64,000 bases of DNA from Hyphomonadaceae bacterium ML37 (lineage in GTDB: Bacteria > Pseudomonadota > Alphaproteobacteria > Caulobacterales > Maricaulaceae), in NCBI GenBank assembly GCA_027627685.1, contig CP091241.1, positions 372,001-436,000 on the forward strand, written 5' to 3'. A program made the position numbers and the translations under genes. Below the pieces are notes generated by a model, which did no database searches, had not been told where the DNA came from, and was given only the letters and a program-made list of their open reading frames with translations. This document shows positions 19,505 to 27,297 of this stretch, one piece after another. Position 1 is the stretch's first letter, and each line of letters opens with the position of its first letter.

Positions 19505-20800
19505 TCAGGCGGCGGGCAGATCCACCGCGCCGCTCAAATCGGCCGCCTGGGCGATGCCTTCGGGCGCGCGTGCGCCGGTAAAGCATGCGCCGGCGAACCG
19601 GCCGCGGCGCACATCGGCGCCATGCATGCGCGCAAAGGAAAAATCCGCGCCGCTGGCGTCGATATGGCGCAGATCCGCGCCGGACAGATCGGCATAGCGC
19701 AAAACCGCCGCGGCCAGAGACGCCGCCAGCAGGCGGTCATTGGGCAGCAGCAGCGGACCGATGCGCGCCTCGCGCAGATCGGCATTGCTGAGCTTGGCGC
19801 CGGCCATGTCCGCGCCGCGCAAATCCGCGCCCCGCAGCGAGGTCATGCGCAGATCGGCATTGGCCAGCTTTGCGCCCTGCAGCTCCGCGCCTTCCATGTC
19901 GAGCCCGTACAGGATCGCGCCACGCGCCTGCAGGGCGGTCAGATTGCGCCGCGCCAGCGTGTGCAGCCCGCGCAAATCCTTGCCGTCAAAGGTGGAGGGC
20001 GCGCCCTCCTGACCGCCGGTCTCGCACCAGCGCGCGTGACGATCGAGCGCCCGCGCTGTCTCGCCGCCCGGATCGGCCACCTCGCCCGGCGGCGCATCGC
20101 GCAGCGCGCCGCTCATATTCGCCCCGTTGAGGCGGGCGAGATCCATCTTGGTCCCGATCAGCACGGTGTCGCGCAAATCGGCGTCCGTCAGGTCGGCGCC
20201 GCTCATGTCCGCGCCTTCCAGATTGGCGCCGGGGAAGCGGGAGTTGCGCAGGTTCGCCCGGGTCAGGCGCGCGCCGATCAGCACCGCGTCGGAGAAGTCG
20301 GACGACTGGGCCACCACGCCGCTCATGCGGATCTGGGACAGGTTGGCGCGCGCGAAATTGGCTGAGCTGGCTTCGCCCGGGCGCATTTCATGGCTGATCA
20401 TCGCCAGGCCTTTTTCCTTGTCGGCCTGGGCGATGGCGCCTTCGCGCAAGTCCGCCTGGCTGAGATCGGCGCCGGTCAGGTCCGCCCCGCGCAGGATCGC
20501 GCCGCGCATGTCAGACCGGTGCAGCACCGCGCCGGCCAGATTGGCGCGCCGCAGATCGGCGGCGTACAGCACGGCGCGAGTGAGATTGGCGCCGGCGAGA
20601 TTCGTGCCTTCCAGGATAGCCCCGGTCAGGTCCGCATCGGCCAGATGGCGCCCGGACAGGTCCAGGCCCGACAGAATGCAGTATGAGAAGCTGGCGCGCG
20701 CGCCGCCCATCCGCCCGGTCATCAGGAAATCATGACGCCGGCAGATCTCGTCAACCTGGGCCTGCGACAGGGTCCGGTACTGGATTGGCGAGCGGGTCAT
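19505..20800 (-). CDS. Pentapeptide-repeat protein
   Basis: 431 residues dominated by A(D/N)LxX repeats that should fold as a right-handed square beta-helix. Repeats come in three blocks: about residues 45-125 (ADLTGAILEGTNLAGANLTR...), 165-235 (ANLSQIRMSGVVAQSSDFSD...) and 300-425 (ARGAILYGLDMEGAELQGAKL...). Two less regular linkers separate them, at about 125-165 and 240-295. The N-terminal 40 residues (LSQAQVDEICRRHDFLMTG) precede the repeats and may be a small helical cap. No catalytic domain or secretion signal is visible. Some members bind DNA gyrase, but nothing here supports a specific target. Upstream neighbours on the same strand are ribD and gpmA. Confidence 0.9.
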   Translation of the reverse strand: MTRSPIQYRTLSQAQVDEICRRHDFLMTGRMGGARASFSYCILSGLDLSGRHLADADLTGAILEGTNLAGANLTRAVLYAADLRRANLAGAVLHRSDMRGAILRGADLTGADLSQADLREGAIAQADKEKGLAMISHEMRPGEASSANFARANLSQIRMSGVVAQSSDFSDAVLIGARLTRANLRNSRFPGANLEGADMSGADLTDADLRDTVLIGTKMDLARLNGANMSGALRDAPPGEVADPGGETARALDRHARWCETGGQEGAPSTFDGKDLRGLHTLARRNLTALQARGAILYGLDMEGAELQGAKLANADLRMTSLRGADLRGADMAGAKLSNADLREARIGPLLLPNDRLLAASLAAAVLRYADLSGADLRHIDASGADFSFARMHGADVRRGRFAGACFTGARAPEGIAQAADLSGAVDLPAA

Positions 20801-20861
20801 AGGCGGGTTCCGGAGCGCCGCACAGGGCGTGCAGCCATCGGAAATCCTAGCCTGTTTAGCG

Positions 20862-21485
20862 TTAACGCGCCGTTGCGCGCCCAGGCGCGCGCACCCGCGT
20901 CATCCCGGCGCGTCCAAGCCGGTCCAGCGCCTGGCCGAAACTCTCGTCCGGGCCAATCTCCAGATCGGCGTCAAACAGCCCGGGGCGCGGGTCCTGCAGC
21001 ACCAGCGGACGGCCTGTGGCGATGCGGGTGAAGAAGCCCACATTCAGCGCCTCGGCCTCCCCCTGGCGCACGCTCTCCACCACCGCGATCCCCGCTTCGC
21101 GCAGCATCGCCGCGCCGCGCCCGGCCACGCGCAGGTCCGGGTCGCGGCAGGCGATGACCACTTCGCCGACACGCGCATCGATGAGCGCCTGTGCGCAGGG
21201 CGGCGTCTGGCCATGATGGGCGCACGGCTCCAGGGTGACGTAGATGCACGCGCCGCGCGCCGCATCGCCAGCGGCCCCCAGCGCCTGGGTCTCGGCATGG
21301 GGGCGCCCGCCGGGCGCCGTCGCCGCAGACGCAATTACGCGGCGGTCACGCACGATCACGCAGCCCACTGACGGGTTCGGGGCGGTCCGGCCGAGCCCGG
21401 CATAGGCCAGCGCCAGCGCCGCATCCATGAAACGCAGATCATCCGGCGTCACAGGGCGGCCGGTCAGGATCGGCGGCGTGCTCAC
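20862..21485 (-). CDS. ribD: RibD-type riboflavin deaminase lacking the reductase domain
   Basis: 207 residues. The deaminase domain is intact: MDAALALAYAGLGRTAPNPSVGCVIV, zinc-binding PHAE (about residue 62) and PCAHHGQTPPC (about residue 88), and VVIACRDPDLRVAGRG, which is characteristic of the diaminohydroxyphosphoribosylaminopyrimidine deaminase rather than cytidine deaminases. After the linker (LNVGFFTRIATGRPLVL) only about 50 residues remain, where normal RibD (about 360 residues) carries a reductase domain. The start is GTG at 21485, overlapping the gpmA stop (GTGA), so it is translationally coupled. A separate reductase would be needed elsewhere for riboflavin synthesis. Confidence 0.85.
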   Translation of the reverse strand: MSTPPILTGRPVTPDDLRFMDAALALAYAGLGRTAPNPSVGCVIVRDRRVIASAATAPGGRPHAETQALGAAGDAARGACIYVTLEPCAHHGQTPPCAQALIDARVGEVVIACRDPDLRVAGRGAAMLREAGIAVVESVRQGEAEALNVGFFTRIATGRPLVLQDPRPGLFDADLEIGPDESFGQALDRLGRAGMTRVRAPGRATAR

Positions 21486-22201
21486 GGGCAGGGCGGCAGG
21501 TCTTGCGCGCGGGCTTCGTCCAGATAGCGCCGCGCGGCGGGGCGCAAGCCCTTCAGCTCGATCAGCAGCGGATTGCCGGTCGGGATCTCGATGCCGACAA
21601 TGTCGCCATCGGGCACGTTGAACAACAGCTTGACCAGCGCGCGCAGCGAATTGCCATGGGCGGAAATGATCACATCCTCTCCCGCTTCAAGGCGCGGCGC
21701 GATGGCGTCCTTGAAATAGGGCGCCACCCGCTCAAGGGTCAGCTTCAGGCTTTCTCCGGACGGAAGCGCGTCCGGGTCCAGCGCGCCATAGCGCGGGTCA
21801 AAGCGCGGATGGCGCGGATCGTCCAGAGGCAAAGGCGGGGGCGGGGTGTCATAAGAGCGCCGCCAGATTTTTACCTGCTCCGCGCCGTGCTCTGCAGTCA
21901 CCTCGGCCTTGTTCATGCCGGTCAGCGCGCCGTAATGGCGCTCATTGAGCCGCCAGGATTTCTCCACCGGTATCCAGAGCCGGTCGAGGCCTTCCAGCGT
22001 GAAGTTCAAAGTGCGGATGGCGCGTTTCAGCACGCTGGTGAAGGCCAGCGACGGCGCGAACCCTTCGGCCTGCAGCAGCGCGCCGCCGCGCCGGGCTTCG
22101 GCCTCTCCGGCGTCGGTCAGATCGACATCCACCCAGCCGGTGAAGCGGTTTTCCTTGTTCCAGACGCTCTGGCCGTGGCGGGTGAGGACGAGACGGGTCA
22201 T
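21482..22201 (-). CDS. gpmA: 2,3-bisphosphoglycerate-dependent phosphoglycerate mutase
   Basis: Glycolytic enzyme interconverting 3- and 2-phosphoglycerate; 239 residues. The histidine-phosphatase catalytic signature LTRHGQSVWNKENRFTGW is at the N-terminus, with the phosphorylated His in RHG. SWRLNERHYGALTGMNK and ISAHGNSLRAL (second active-site His) complete the family pattern. ATG at 22201 is preferred over an in-frame TTG at 22225. The gene lies 40 bases after rfbD and overlaps ribD by four bases. Confidence 0.96.
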   Translation of the reverse strand: MTRLVLTRHGQSVWNKENRFTGWVDVDLTDAGEAEARRGGALLQAEGFAPSLAFTSVLKRAIRTLNFTLEGLDRLWIPVEKSWRLNERHYGALTGMNKAEVTAEHGAEQVKIWRRSYDTPPPPLPLDDPRHPRFDPRYGALDPDALPSGESLKLTLERVAPYFKDAIAPRLEAGEDVIISAHGNSLRALVKLLFNVPDGDIVGIEIPTGNPLLIELKGLRPAARRYLDEARAQDLPPCP

Positions 22202-22241
22202 GGGGCGCTTTTCCGGTCTGGACAAAGGGGACAGGCGGGAT

Positions 22242-23123
22242 TTACCGGCTGGACCGCCAGACGTCGAGGGCCTTGGCGAGACCCGGGCGCCAGTCGGGTG
22301 GCGGCAGGCCGGTCGCCGCCTCCAGCCGTGTGGACGCCAGCCGCGAATCCGCCGGCCGCGCCGCCGGACGGGGAAACTCCGCGCTGGGGATGGGACGCAC
22401 GTCCGCCGCGGGCAGTCCCGCGTCGCGCGCCAGATCGAAACACGCCACAGCCAACGCCGCCCAGCTCAAATGCGGCCCGCTGGCGCAATGGAACAGGCCA
22501 GACGCGTGAGGGATGAGCGCCAGAGCAATCAGCCGGTCGGCGAGGTCATCGGCGAATGTCGGCCCGGTCAGCTGGTCATCCACGACGCCGATCTCTGTGC
22601 GGTTTTGGGCCAGACGCCACATGGCGCTCGGGAAATCGCTGCCGCCGCCGCTGAACACGCCCGCCGCCCGCACGACGCAGGCAGAGGGACAGGCCTCCAT
22701 CACCGCTTGCTCTCCCGCCAGCTTGGTGCGGCCATAGGCGTTCACCGGCGCGGGCCGGGCATTTTCCGTAAACGGACCGCCCGGCGCGCCGCCGAAGACA
22801 TAGTCGGTGGACACATGGATGAAGCGCGCCCCGATCGCGTGCGCCGCCTGCGCCGCCTCGCCCGCCCCAAGGGCATTGACCTGCAGCGCCTCGGCTTCGC
22901 GCGTCTCGGCGTCGTCCACGGCCGTCCAGGCGGCGGCGTTGATGACAGCGTCCGGGCGCCATTCGGCGATGAGCTGCGAAACGGCGCCGGGCCGGGCCAG
23001 GTCGGCCTCGTCGCGCCCGGCGGCGCGCCATTCGTCACAGTGTCCGGGCGCGCGCGCTTGCAGCGCGCGGGCCAGCTGGCCGGACCGGCCGAGGATGAGC
23101 AGGCGTCGAATTGAGGGCGTCAT
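22242..23123 (-). CDS. rfbD: dTDP-4-dehydrorhamnose reductase
   Basis: Reduces dTDP-4-keto-L-rhamnose to dTDP-L-rhamnose, 293 residues. Extended SDR features: N-terminal LLILGRSGQLARAL nucleotide-binding loop, DAVINAAAWTAVDDAE (the RmlD-typical AAxTAVDxAE), FIHVSTDYVFGG, and the catalytic YGRTKLAGE. Works with RfbC in the same region; RfbA and RfbB are not in the window. It is upstream of gpmA on the same strand. Confidence 0.95.
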   Translation of the reverse strand: MTPSIRRLLILGRSGQLARALQARAPGHCDEWRAAGRDEADLARPGAVSQLIAEWRPDAVINAAAWTAVDDAETREAEALQVNALGAGEAAQAAHAIGARFIHVSTDYVFGGAPGGPFTENARPAPVNAYGRTKLAGEQAVMEACPSACVVRAAGVFSGGGSDFPSAMWRLAQNRTEIGVVDDQLTGPTFADDLADRLIALALIPHASGLFHCASGPHLSWAALAVACFDLARDAGLPAADVRPIPSAEFPRPAARPADSRLASTRLEAATGLPPPDWRPGLAKALDVWRSSR

Positions 23124-23236
23124 GACTGGAATGGGTCTTGCACTCTAACCTTGGTTATCGCACCATAACTCCCGGTCGGAACGGCTGGCAAAGCATCAGT
23201 CGTCAGGTCGGGAGGTGGGACCTTAGGGGGATTCGT

Positions 23237-23464
23237 ATGGAAAGGGTGACGGTGTCAGTCGCGACCGAGAGCGAGGCTCAGGCGCTTGACAGGCTGGTGG
23301 AGCAATTCACGCGCGACTTGTCCGAACGATCCAGCGAGTGCGTGTTTTATCTCAGCGGCTCTGCTCCGGGCGAGACCAGCCGGATTGTAGAGACCGAGAC
23401 GGCGGACACGCTGCGGCGCTTTGTCGATTTCGTCAGTCAGAACGCCAATCTGACGCTCTGCTGA
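23237..23464 (+). CDS. Small hypothetical protein (75 aa)
   Basis: Starts at ATG 23237 preceded by AGGGGGA and ends immediately before the last codon of the convergent rfbC, with zero spacing. The sequence MERVTVSVATESEAQALDRLVEQFTRDLS... alternates a predicted beta-strand, a charged helix (SEAQALDRLVEQFTRDL), a strand (ECVFYLSG) and another helix (ETADTLRRFVDFVSQN). No cysteine pair, membrane segment or known motif is visible; Cys occurs at Cys36 and the last residue. It lies as the only + strand gene between rfbC and rfbD. Coding is supported by the ribosome-binding site and protein-like composition. Function unknown. Confidence 0.6.
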   Translation: MERVTVSVATESEAQALDRLVEQFTRDLSERSSECVFYLSGSAPGETSRIVETETADTLRRFVDFVSQNANLTLC

Positions 23465-24034
23465 TCAACCGCGCTTGCGCCAGCCCGGGGGGAAGGGCGC
23501 CGGCATGCCGCTCAGGGTCGGCGCGCGCGCATCCTTGTCTGACAGGACAGGGCGCTCAACGCCCCAGTCAATGCCCAGCTCCGGATCATTCCAGGCCACC
23601 GACCGGTCATGCTCGCCGCTATAGGCGCACGTCACCTTGTAGGCGACGCGCGTGTGCGGCGTCAGCGTCACGAACCCGTGCAAGAACCCCTCAGGCACAT
23701 AAAGACGCGCAGGATCATCCTCGCTCAGGCGCACAGCCACATGCCGGCCATAGCTGGGCGAACCGGTGCGCACATCCACGGCCACATCCAGAATCGCACC
23801 GGTGATGACGCTGACCAGCTTGCCCTGGGCGGCGGGCGGCGCCTGGAAATGCAGGCCGCGCAGTGTCCCTGCCGCAACCGAGTAGGAGAGATTGTCCTGC
23901 TCGAATGTGAGATCGAGCCCCGCTGCGCGTAGGCGCGGGCCGGACCAGGCCTCCTCGAACCAGCCGCGCTCATCACCGTGGCGCGCCGGTCGGATCAGGC
24001 AAAGACCGTCAAGCTCAAGCGTTTCGATATCCAT
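23465..24034 (-). CDS. rfbC: dTDP-4-dehydrorhamnose 3,5-epimerase
   Basis: Cupin-fold epimerase of the dTDP-L-rhamnose pathway; 189 residues, typical size. DERGWFEEAWS, the catalytic-His segment TLRGLHFQAPPAAQGKLV, and DVAVDVRTGSPSYG, then YVPEGFLHGFVTL and YKVTCAYSGEHDRSVAWNDPELGIDW are all family signatures. The catalytic His (RGLHFQ) and Tyr are present. ATG at 24034 was chosen because the conserved sequence starts at MDIETLELDG; the frame runs open to 24097. Confidence 0.96.
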   Translation of the reverse strand: MDIETLELDGLCLIRPARHGDERGWFEEAWSGPRLRAAGLDLTFEQDNLSYSVAAGTLRGLHFQAPPAAQGKLVSVITGAILDVAVDVRTGSPSYGRHVAVRLSEDDPARLYVPEGFLHGFVTLTPHTRVAYKVTCAYSGEHDRSVAWNDPELGIDWGVERPVLSDKDARAPTLSGMPAPFPPGWRKRG

Positions 24035-24133
24035 GGCGCCATCATCGGGGAAATTGCGCCCCGCGCCAAGCGCCTCAAGGCGCCCTGAAACGGCCATTGG
24101 AGCGCGCGCAGGCTTGGTCTAGAACCAGTGCCC

Positions 24134-25126
24134 ATGACCCGCCCCGACGCATCACGGCTCGACGAAACCGCCCTGATCGCCGCCATGCGCCGCACGCTGG
24201 CGCTGGAGGTTGACGGGCTGGCCGCCCTGTCCGGCGCTCTGGGCCCGCAGGCGGTGGACGCCGTGCGGTTGATCGCCGGGCTGAAGGGCCGGGTCATCTG
24301 CGCGGGCGTCGGCAAGTCCGGCCATGTCGCGCGCAAGATCGCCGCCACCTTCGCCTCCACCGGCACGCCGGCTCAATATGTTCACCCGTCAGAAGCCAGT
24401 CATGGCGATCTGGGCATGATCACGCCGGACGATGCGGTGCTGGCGCTGTCGAAATCCGGCGAGACGCGCGAGCTGGGCGACATGATCGCCTATTGCCGGC
24501 GCTTTGGCGTGCCGCTGATCGCGCTGACGGCGGGCGAAGAGTCCAGCCTGGCGCGCGGCTCTGATCTTCTGCTCCTGCTGCCCGCCGCCGAAGAAGCGTG
24601 CGGCGAGACGCGCGCGCCCACCACCTCCACCACCATGATGATGGCCTATGGCGATGCGCTGGCGGTGGCGCTGATCGAGGCGCGCGGGTTCACCGCGCGC
24701 GACTTTGCAAGGTTCCATCCCGGCGGCGCGCTGGGCTCGGCGCTGACCCATGTCGGCGCGCTCATGCATGCCGGCGACGCCCTGCCTCTGGCCGCGTCGG
24801 GTTCGGGCATGGGCGAGGCGCTGATCGAGATGAGCGCCAAGGGCCTTGGCTGTGTCGGCGTGATCGATGGCGAGGGCCGGCTGCTGGGCATCATCACCGA
24901 TGGCGATCTCAGGCGGAAGATGAGCCCGGACCTGGTGTCGGAGACGGTGGATGCGGTGATGACGCCCGCGCCGGTGACGGTCGGACCGAACATGCTGGCG
25001 TCCGAAGCGCTGCGCCACATGACGGCGGGATCACGCAAGATCACCCAGCTTTTCGTGTGCGGCGAGGACGGCCGACCCGAAGGCCTGTTGCACATCCATG
25101 ATCTGTTGCGCGCGGGTGTGAGCTGA
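24134..25126 (+). CDS. kdsD: Arabinose-5-phosphate isomerase (KdsD/KpsF)
   Basis: Converts ribulose-5-phosphate to arabinose-5-phosphate, first step to Kdo for lipopolysaccharide. About 330 residues: SIS domain (about 40-175) with RVICAGVGKSGHVARKIAATFASTGTPAQYVHPSEASHGDLG and LSKSGETREL, then two CBS domains (about 205-325) with GCVGVIDGEGRLLGIITDGDLRR and DAVMTPAPVTVGPN. Full-length for the KdsD/KpsF family. GTG at 24128 is an alternative start. The next gene overlaps its stop by one base (TGATG). Confidence 0.94.
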   Translation: MTRPDASRLDETALIAAMRRTLALEVDGLAALSGALGPQAVDAVRLIAGLKGRVICAGVGKSGHVARKIAATFASTGTPAQYVHPSEASHGDLGMITPDDAVLALSKSGETRELGDMIAYCRRFGVPLIALTAGEESSLARGSDLLLLLPAAEEACGETRAPTTSTTMMMAYGDALAVALIEARGFTARDFARFHPGGALGSALTHVGALMHAGDALPLAASGSGMGEALIEMSAKGLGCVGVIDGEGRLLGIITDGDLRRKMSPDLVSETVDAVMTPAPVTVGPNMLASEALRHMTAGSRKITQLFVCGEDGRPEGLLHIHDLLRAGVS

Positions 25127-25728
25127 TGGACTCTGTGGCGCGCTTCTCTCTGCCGGACCGCCTGTTCTGGCCGCTGGCGGCCGTGGTGTTCGCGGCGCTG
25201 ATCTGGGGCGCGATGCAGTATCGTCCCTCAGGGCAGGACGCGGTCATCACCGCCGATACGTTCATCATGGAGGGCGCCGCCCTCGACCAGCTCATCCCGG
25301 GCCCGGGCACGCGCACCCTGTTCGATCCGGCGGCGTCGGGCGGCCCGGTGGCGCGCCTGACCGCGACGGCGTCTCGCGAGGCCGCCGGTCATTTGTCGGC
25401 GGGCGTGGGCGCGGTCATCCCCCCCGAGTTCGAGTCGGCGGTGGTGGGCCGCGATATCGAGGTGCGCATCGACATGCGCGCTCCGGATCCCGACCTCACC
25501 TCCGCCCATATCGGGTATTTTGTCGTTGGCGACGCCGATACCGGCTGGCGCCAGGTGGACGTGGACACAGTGTTCCGCACCGTGACCCTGCGCCATCGCA
25601 TCCCCGAAGGCACGCCGCTGGGCGGGCTGGACTGGGTGGGGATCTGGCCGGACGAGGACGGGGGCGGACGCCCGCTTCTGGTGCGCCGCATCGAAGTGCG
25701 CATTCTGAACGAGGATGCGGCCGGGTAG
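25126..25728 (+). CDS. Hypothetical single-pass membrane protein
   Basis: 200 residues; the start overlaps the kdsD stop in a TGATG junction, which suggests translational coupling. One N-terminal transmembrane segment (LFWPLAAVVFAALIWGAMQY, about residues 13-32) is followed by a roughly 165-residue periplasmic region. That region is rich in beta-strand-like alternation (VEVRIDMRAPDPDLTSAHIGYFVVGDADTGWRQ and FRTVTLRHRIPEG), ending in GLDWVGIWPDEDGGGRPLLVRRIEVRIL, as in carbohydrate-binding jelly-roll modules. That likeness is impression only. It is placed between kdsD and a phosphohexomutase, so a role in envelope glycan handling is possible. Not recognised as a named family. Confidence 0.7.
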   Translation: MDSVARFSLPDRLFWPLAAVVFAALIWGAMQYRPSGQDAVITADTFIMEGAALDQLIPGPGTRTLFDPAASGGPVARLTATASREAAGHLSAGVGAVIPPEFESAVVGRDIEVRIDMRAPDPDLTSAHIGYFVVGDADTGWRQVDVDTVFRTVTLRHRIPEGTPLGGLDWVGIWPDEDGGGRPLLVRRIEVRILNEDAAG

Positions 25729-25788
25729 GCGTTGACGCTGACCGGTCGCCGGACCAGGCCGCTCGCAAACTGGATATGAGGGGACGCC

Positions 25789-27297
25789 ATGAACGCCGAC
25801 ATCAAGCCGAACACGTGGGAATTCGAAACCCTGCCGCTGATCAGACCGACCGGGTTTCGCGAGTACGACGCGCGCTGGTGGTTCGGTCATCCGGGCTCGG
25901 ACAAGACCCCGGACATCAACCTCTACGGCGTTCAGGCGCTGGGCCTGGGGCTCGGCACGCTGATCCACGAGCTGGGCAAATCGCCCAAAATTGTCACCGG
26001 CCATGATTTCCGCAGCTATTCGCTCACCGTGAAACAGGCGCTCACCGTTGGCCTGATGCAGGCGGGGATCGAGGTGCACGATATCGGCCTGGCGCTGTCG
26101 CCCATGGCCTATTTCGCCCAGTTCCATCTGGACATTGAAAGCGTGGCGATGGTCACCGCCAGCCACAACGCCAATGGCTGGACCGGCGTGAAGATGGGCG
26201 TGGAGCGCCCGCTGACCTTCGGCCCTGACGAGATGAGCCGGCTGAAACAGATCGTGCTGGGCGGCGAGGGCCAGGCCCGGTCCGGCGGCGGCTATGTGCG
26301 CCGCGAGGGCGTGGCTGAAGCCTACAAGGCAGACGCCGCCGCTGGCGTGCGCCTGACCCGCCCGGTCAAGGTCGTGGCCGCCTGCGGCAATGGCACGGCG
26401 GGGGCGTTCGCGCCGGACCTGTTGCGGGCGCTGGGCGCCGAGGTGATCGAGATGGATTGCACCCTCGATCACAGCTTCCCCAATTATAATCCGAACCCGG
26501 AAGACATGAAAATGCTGCACGCGCTGGCGGATCGCGTACGCGAGACCGGCGCCGATGTCGGCCTGGCCTTTGACGGCGACGGCGACCGCTGCGGCGTGGT
26601 GGATAATGAGGGCGAGGAGATTTTCGCCGACAAGGTCGGCCTGATGCTGGCGCGCGATCTGTCGGCGTCCTACCCCGGCGCGGTGTTCGTGGTGGATGTG
26701 AAATCCACCGGCCTGTTCGCCACCGACCCGGTGCTCAAGGCCAGCGGGGCCACGACCGATTACTACAAGACCGGCCATTCCTACATCAAACGCCGCTCCC
26801 ACGCGCTGGGTGCACTGGCCGGGTTTGAGAAGTCTGGCCACTACTTCCTCCAGCCGCCTATCGGGCGCGGGTATGACTGCGCGCTGGTGTCCGCGCGCTG
26901 CATCCTGGAAATGCTCGACCGCAACCCCGGCCAGTCGATGGCCGACCTCAAGCGCGCCCTGCCGGTCAGCTATGGCTCGCCGACCCTGTCGCCGGCCTGC
27001 ACCGACGAGCAGAAATACGAGGTCGTCGACCGCATTATCGCCGCGTTCAAGGCCAAAGCGGCTTCAGGGGACAAGGTGGCCGGACGCGCGATCGCCGACA
27101 TCAACACGGTCAATGGCGTGCGCTTCACGCTGGAGGACGGCGCCTGGGGCCTGGTGCGCGCCAGCTCCAACACGCCCAATCTGGTCATCGTGGTGGAAAG
27201 CCTCACCAGCAAGGACGACATGCGAGCCATCTTCGCGGCCATCCGCGAAGAGCTGGCCCGCCACCCCGAGATCGGCGCCTTCGATCAGGAGATCTGA
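25789..27297 (+). CDS. Phosphomannomutase/phosphoglucomutase
   Basis: Alpha-D-phosphohexomutase of 502 residues that interconverts hexose-1- and hexose-6-phosphates for nucleotide-sugar synthesis. The catalytic phosphoserine loop is TASHNANGWTGVKMG (about residues 120-134), the metal loop is FDGDGDRCGVVD (about 260), and the sugar-binding loop GHSYIKRR is followed by FEKSGHYF and a C-terminal phosphate-binding segment VRASSNTPNLVIVVES. The family member PMM/PGM (AlgC/XanA type) accepts glucose and mannose, which would feed galU and the mannose guanylyltransferase downstream. AGGGGA precedes the ATG. Its last 13 bases overlap the end of the opposing 408-residue gene. Confidence 0.93.
   Translation: MNADIKPNTWEFETLPLIRPTGFREYDARWWFGHPGSDKTPDINLYGVQALGLGLGTLIHELGKSPKIVTGHDFRSYSLTVKQALTVGLMQAGIEVHDIGLALSPMAYFAQFHLDIESVAMVTASHNANGWTGVKMGVERPLTFGPDEMSRLKQIVLGGEGQARSGGGYVRREGVAEAYKADAAAGVRLTRPVKVVAACGNGTAGAFAPDLLRALGAEVIEMDCTLDHSFPNYNPNPEDMKMLHALADRVRETGADVGLAFDGDGDRCGVVDNEGEEIFADKVGLMLARDLSASYPGAVFVVDVKSTGLFATDPVLKASGATTDYYKTGHSYIKRRSHALGALAGFEKSGHYFLQPPIGRGYDCALVSARCILEMLDRNPGQSMADLKRALPVSYGSPTLSPACTDEQKYEVVDRIIAAFKAKAASGDKVAGRAIADINTVNGVRFTLEDGAWGLVRASSNTPNLVIVVESLTSKDDMRAIFAAIREELARHPEIGAFDQEI

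Noticed and set aside
19085-20365. Plus-strand frame opposite nadE and the pentapeptide gene
   Set aside because: Repetitive Gln/Arg/Gly pattern is the antisense of pentapeptide repeats and of nadE.
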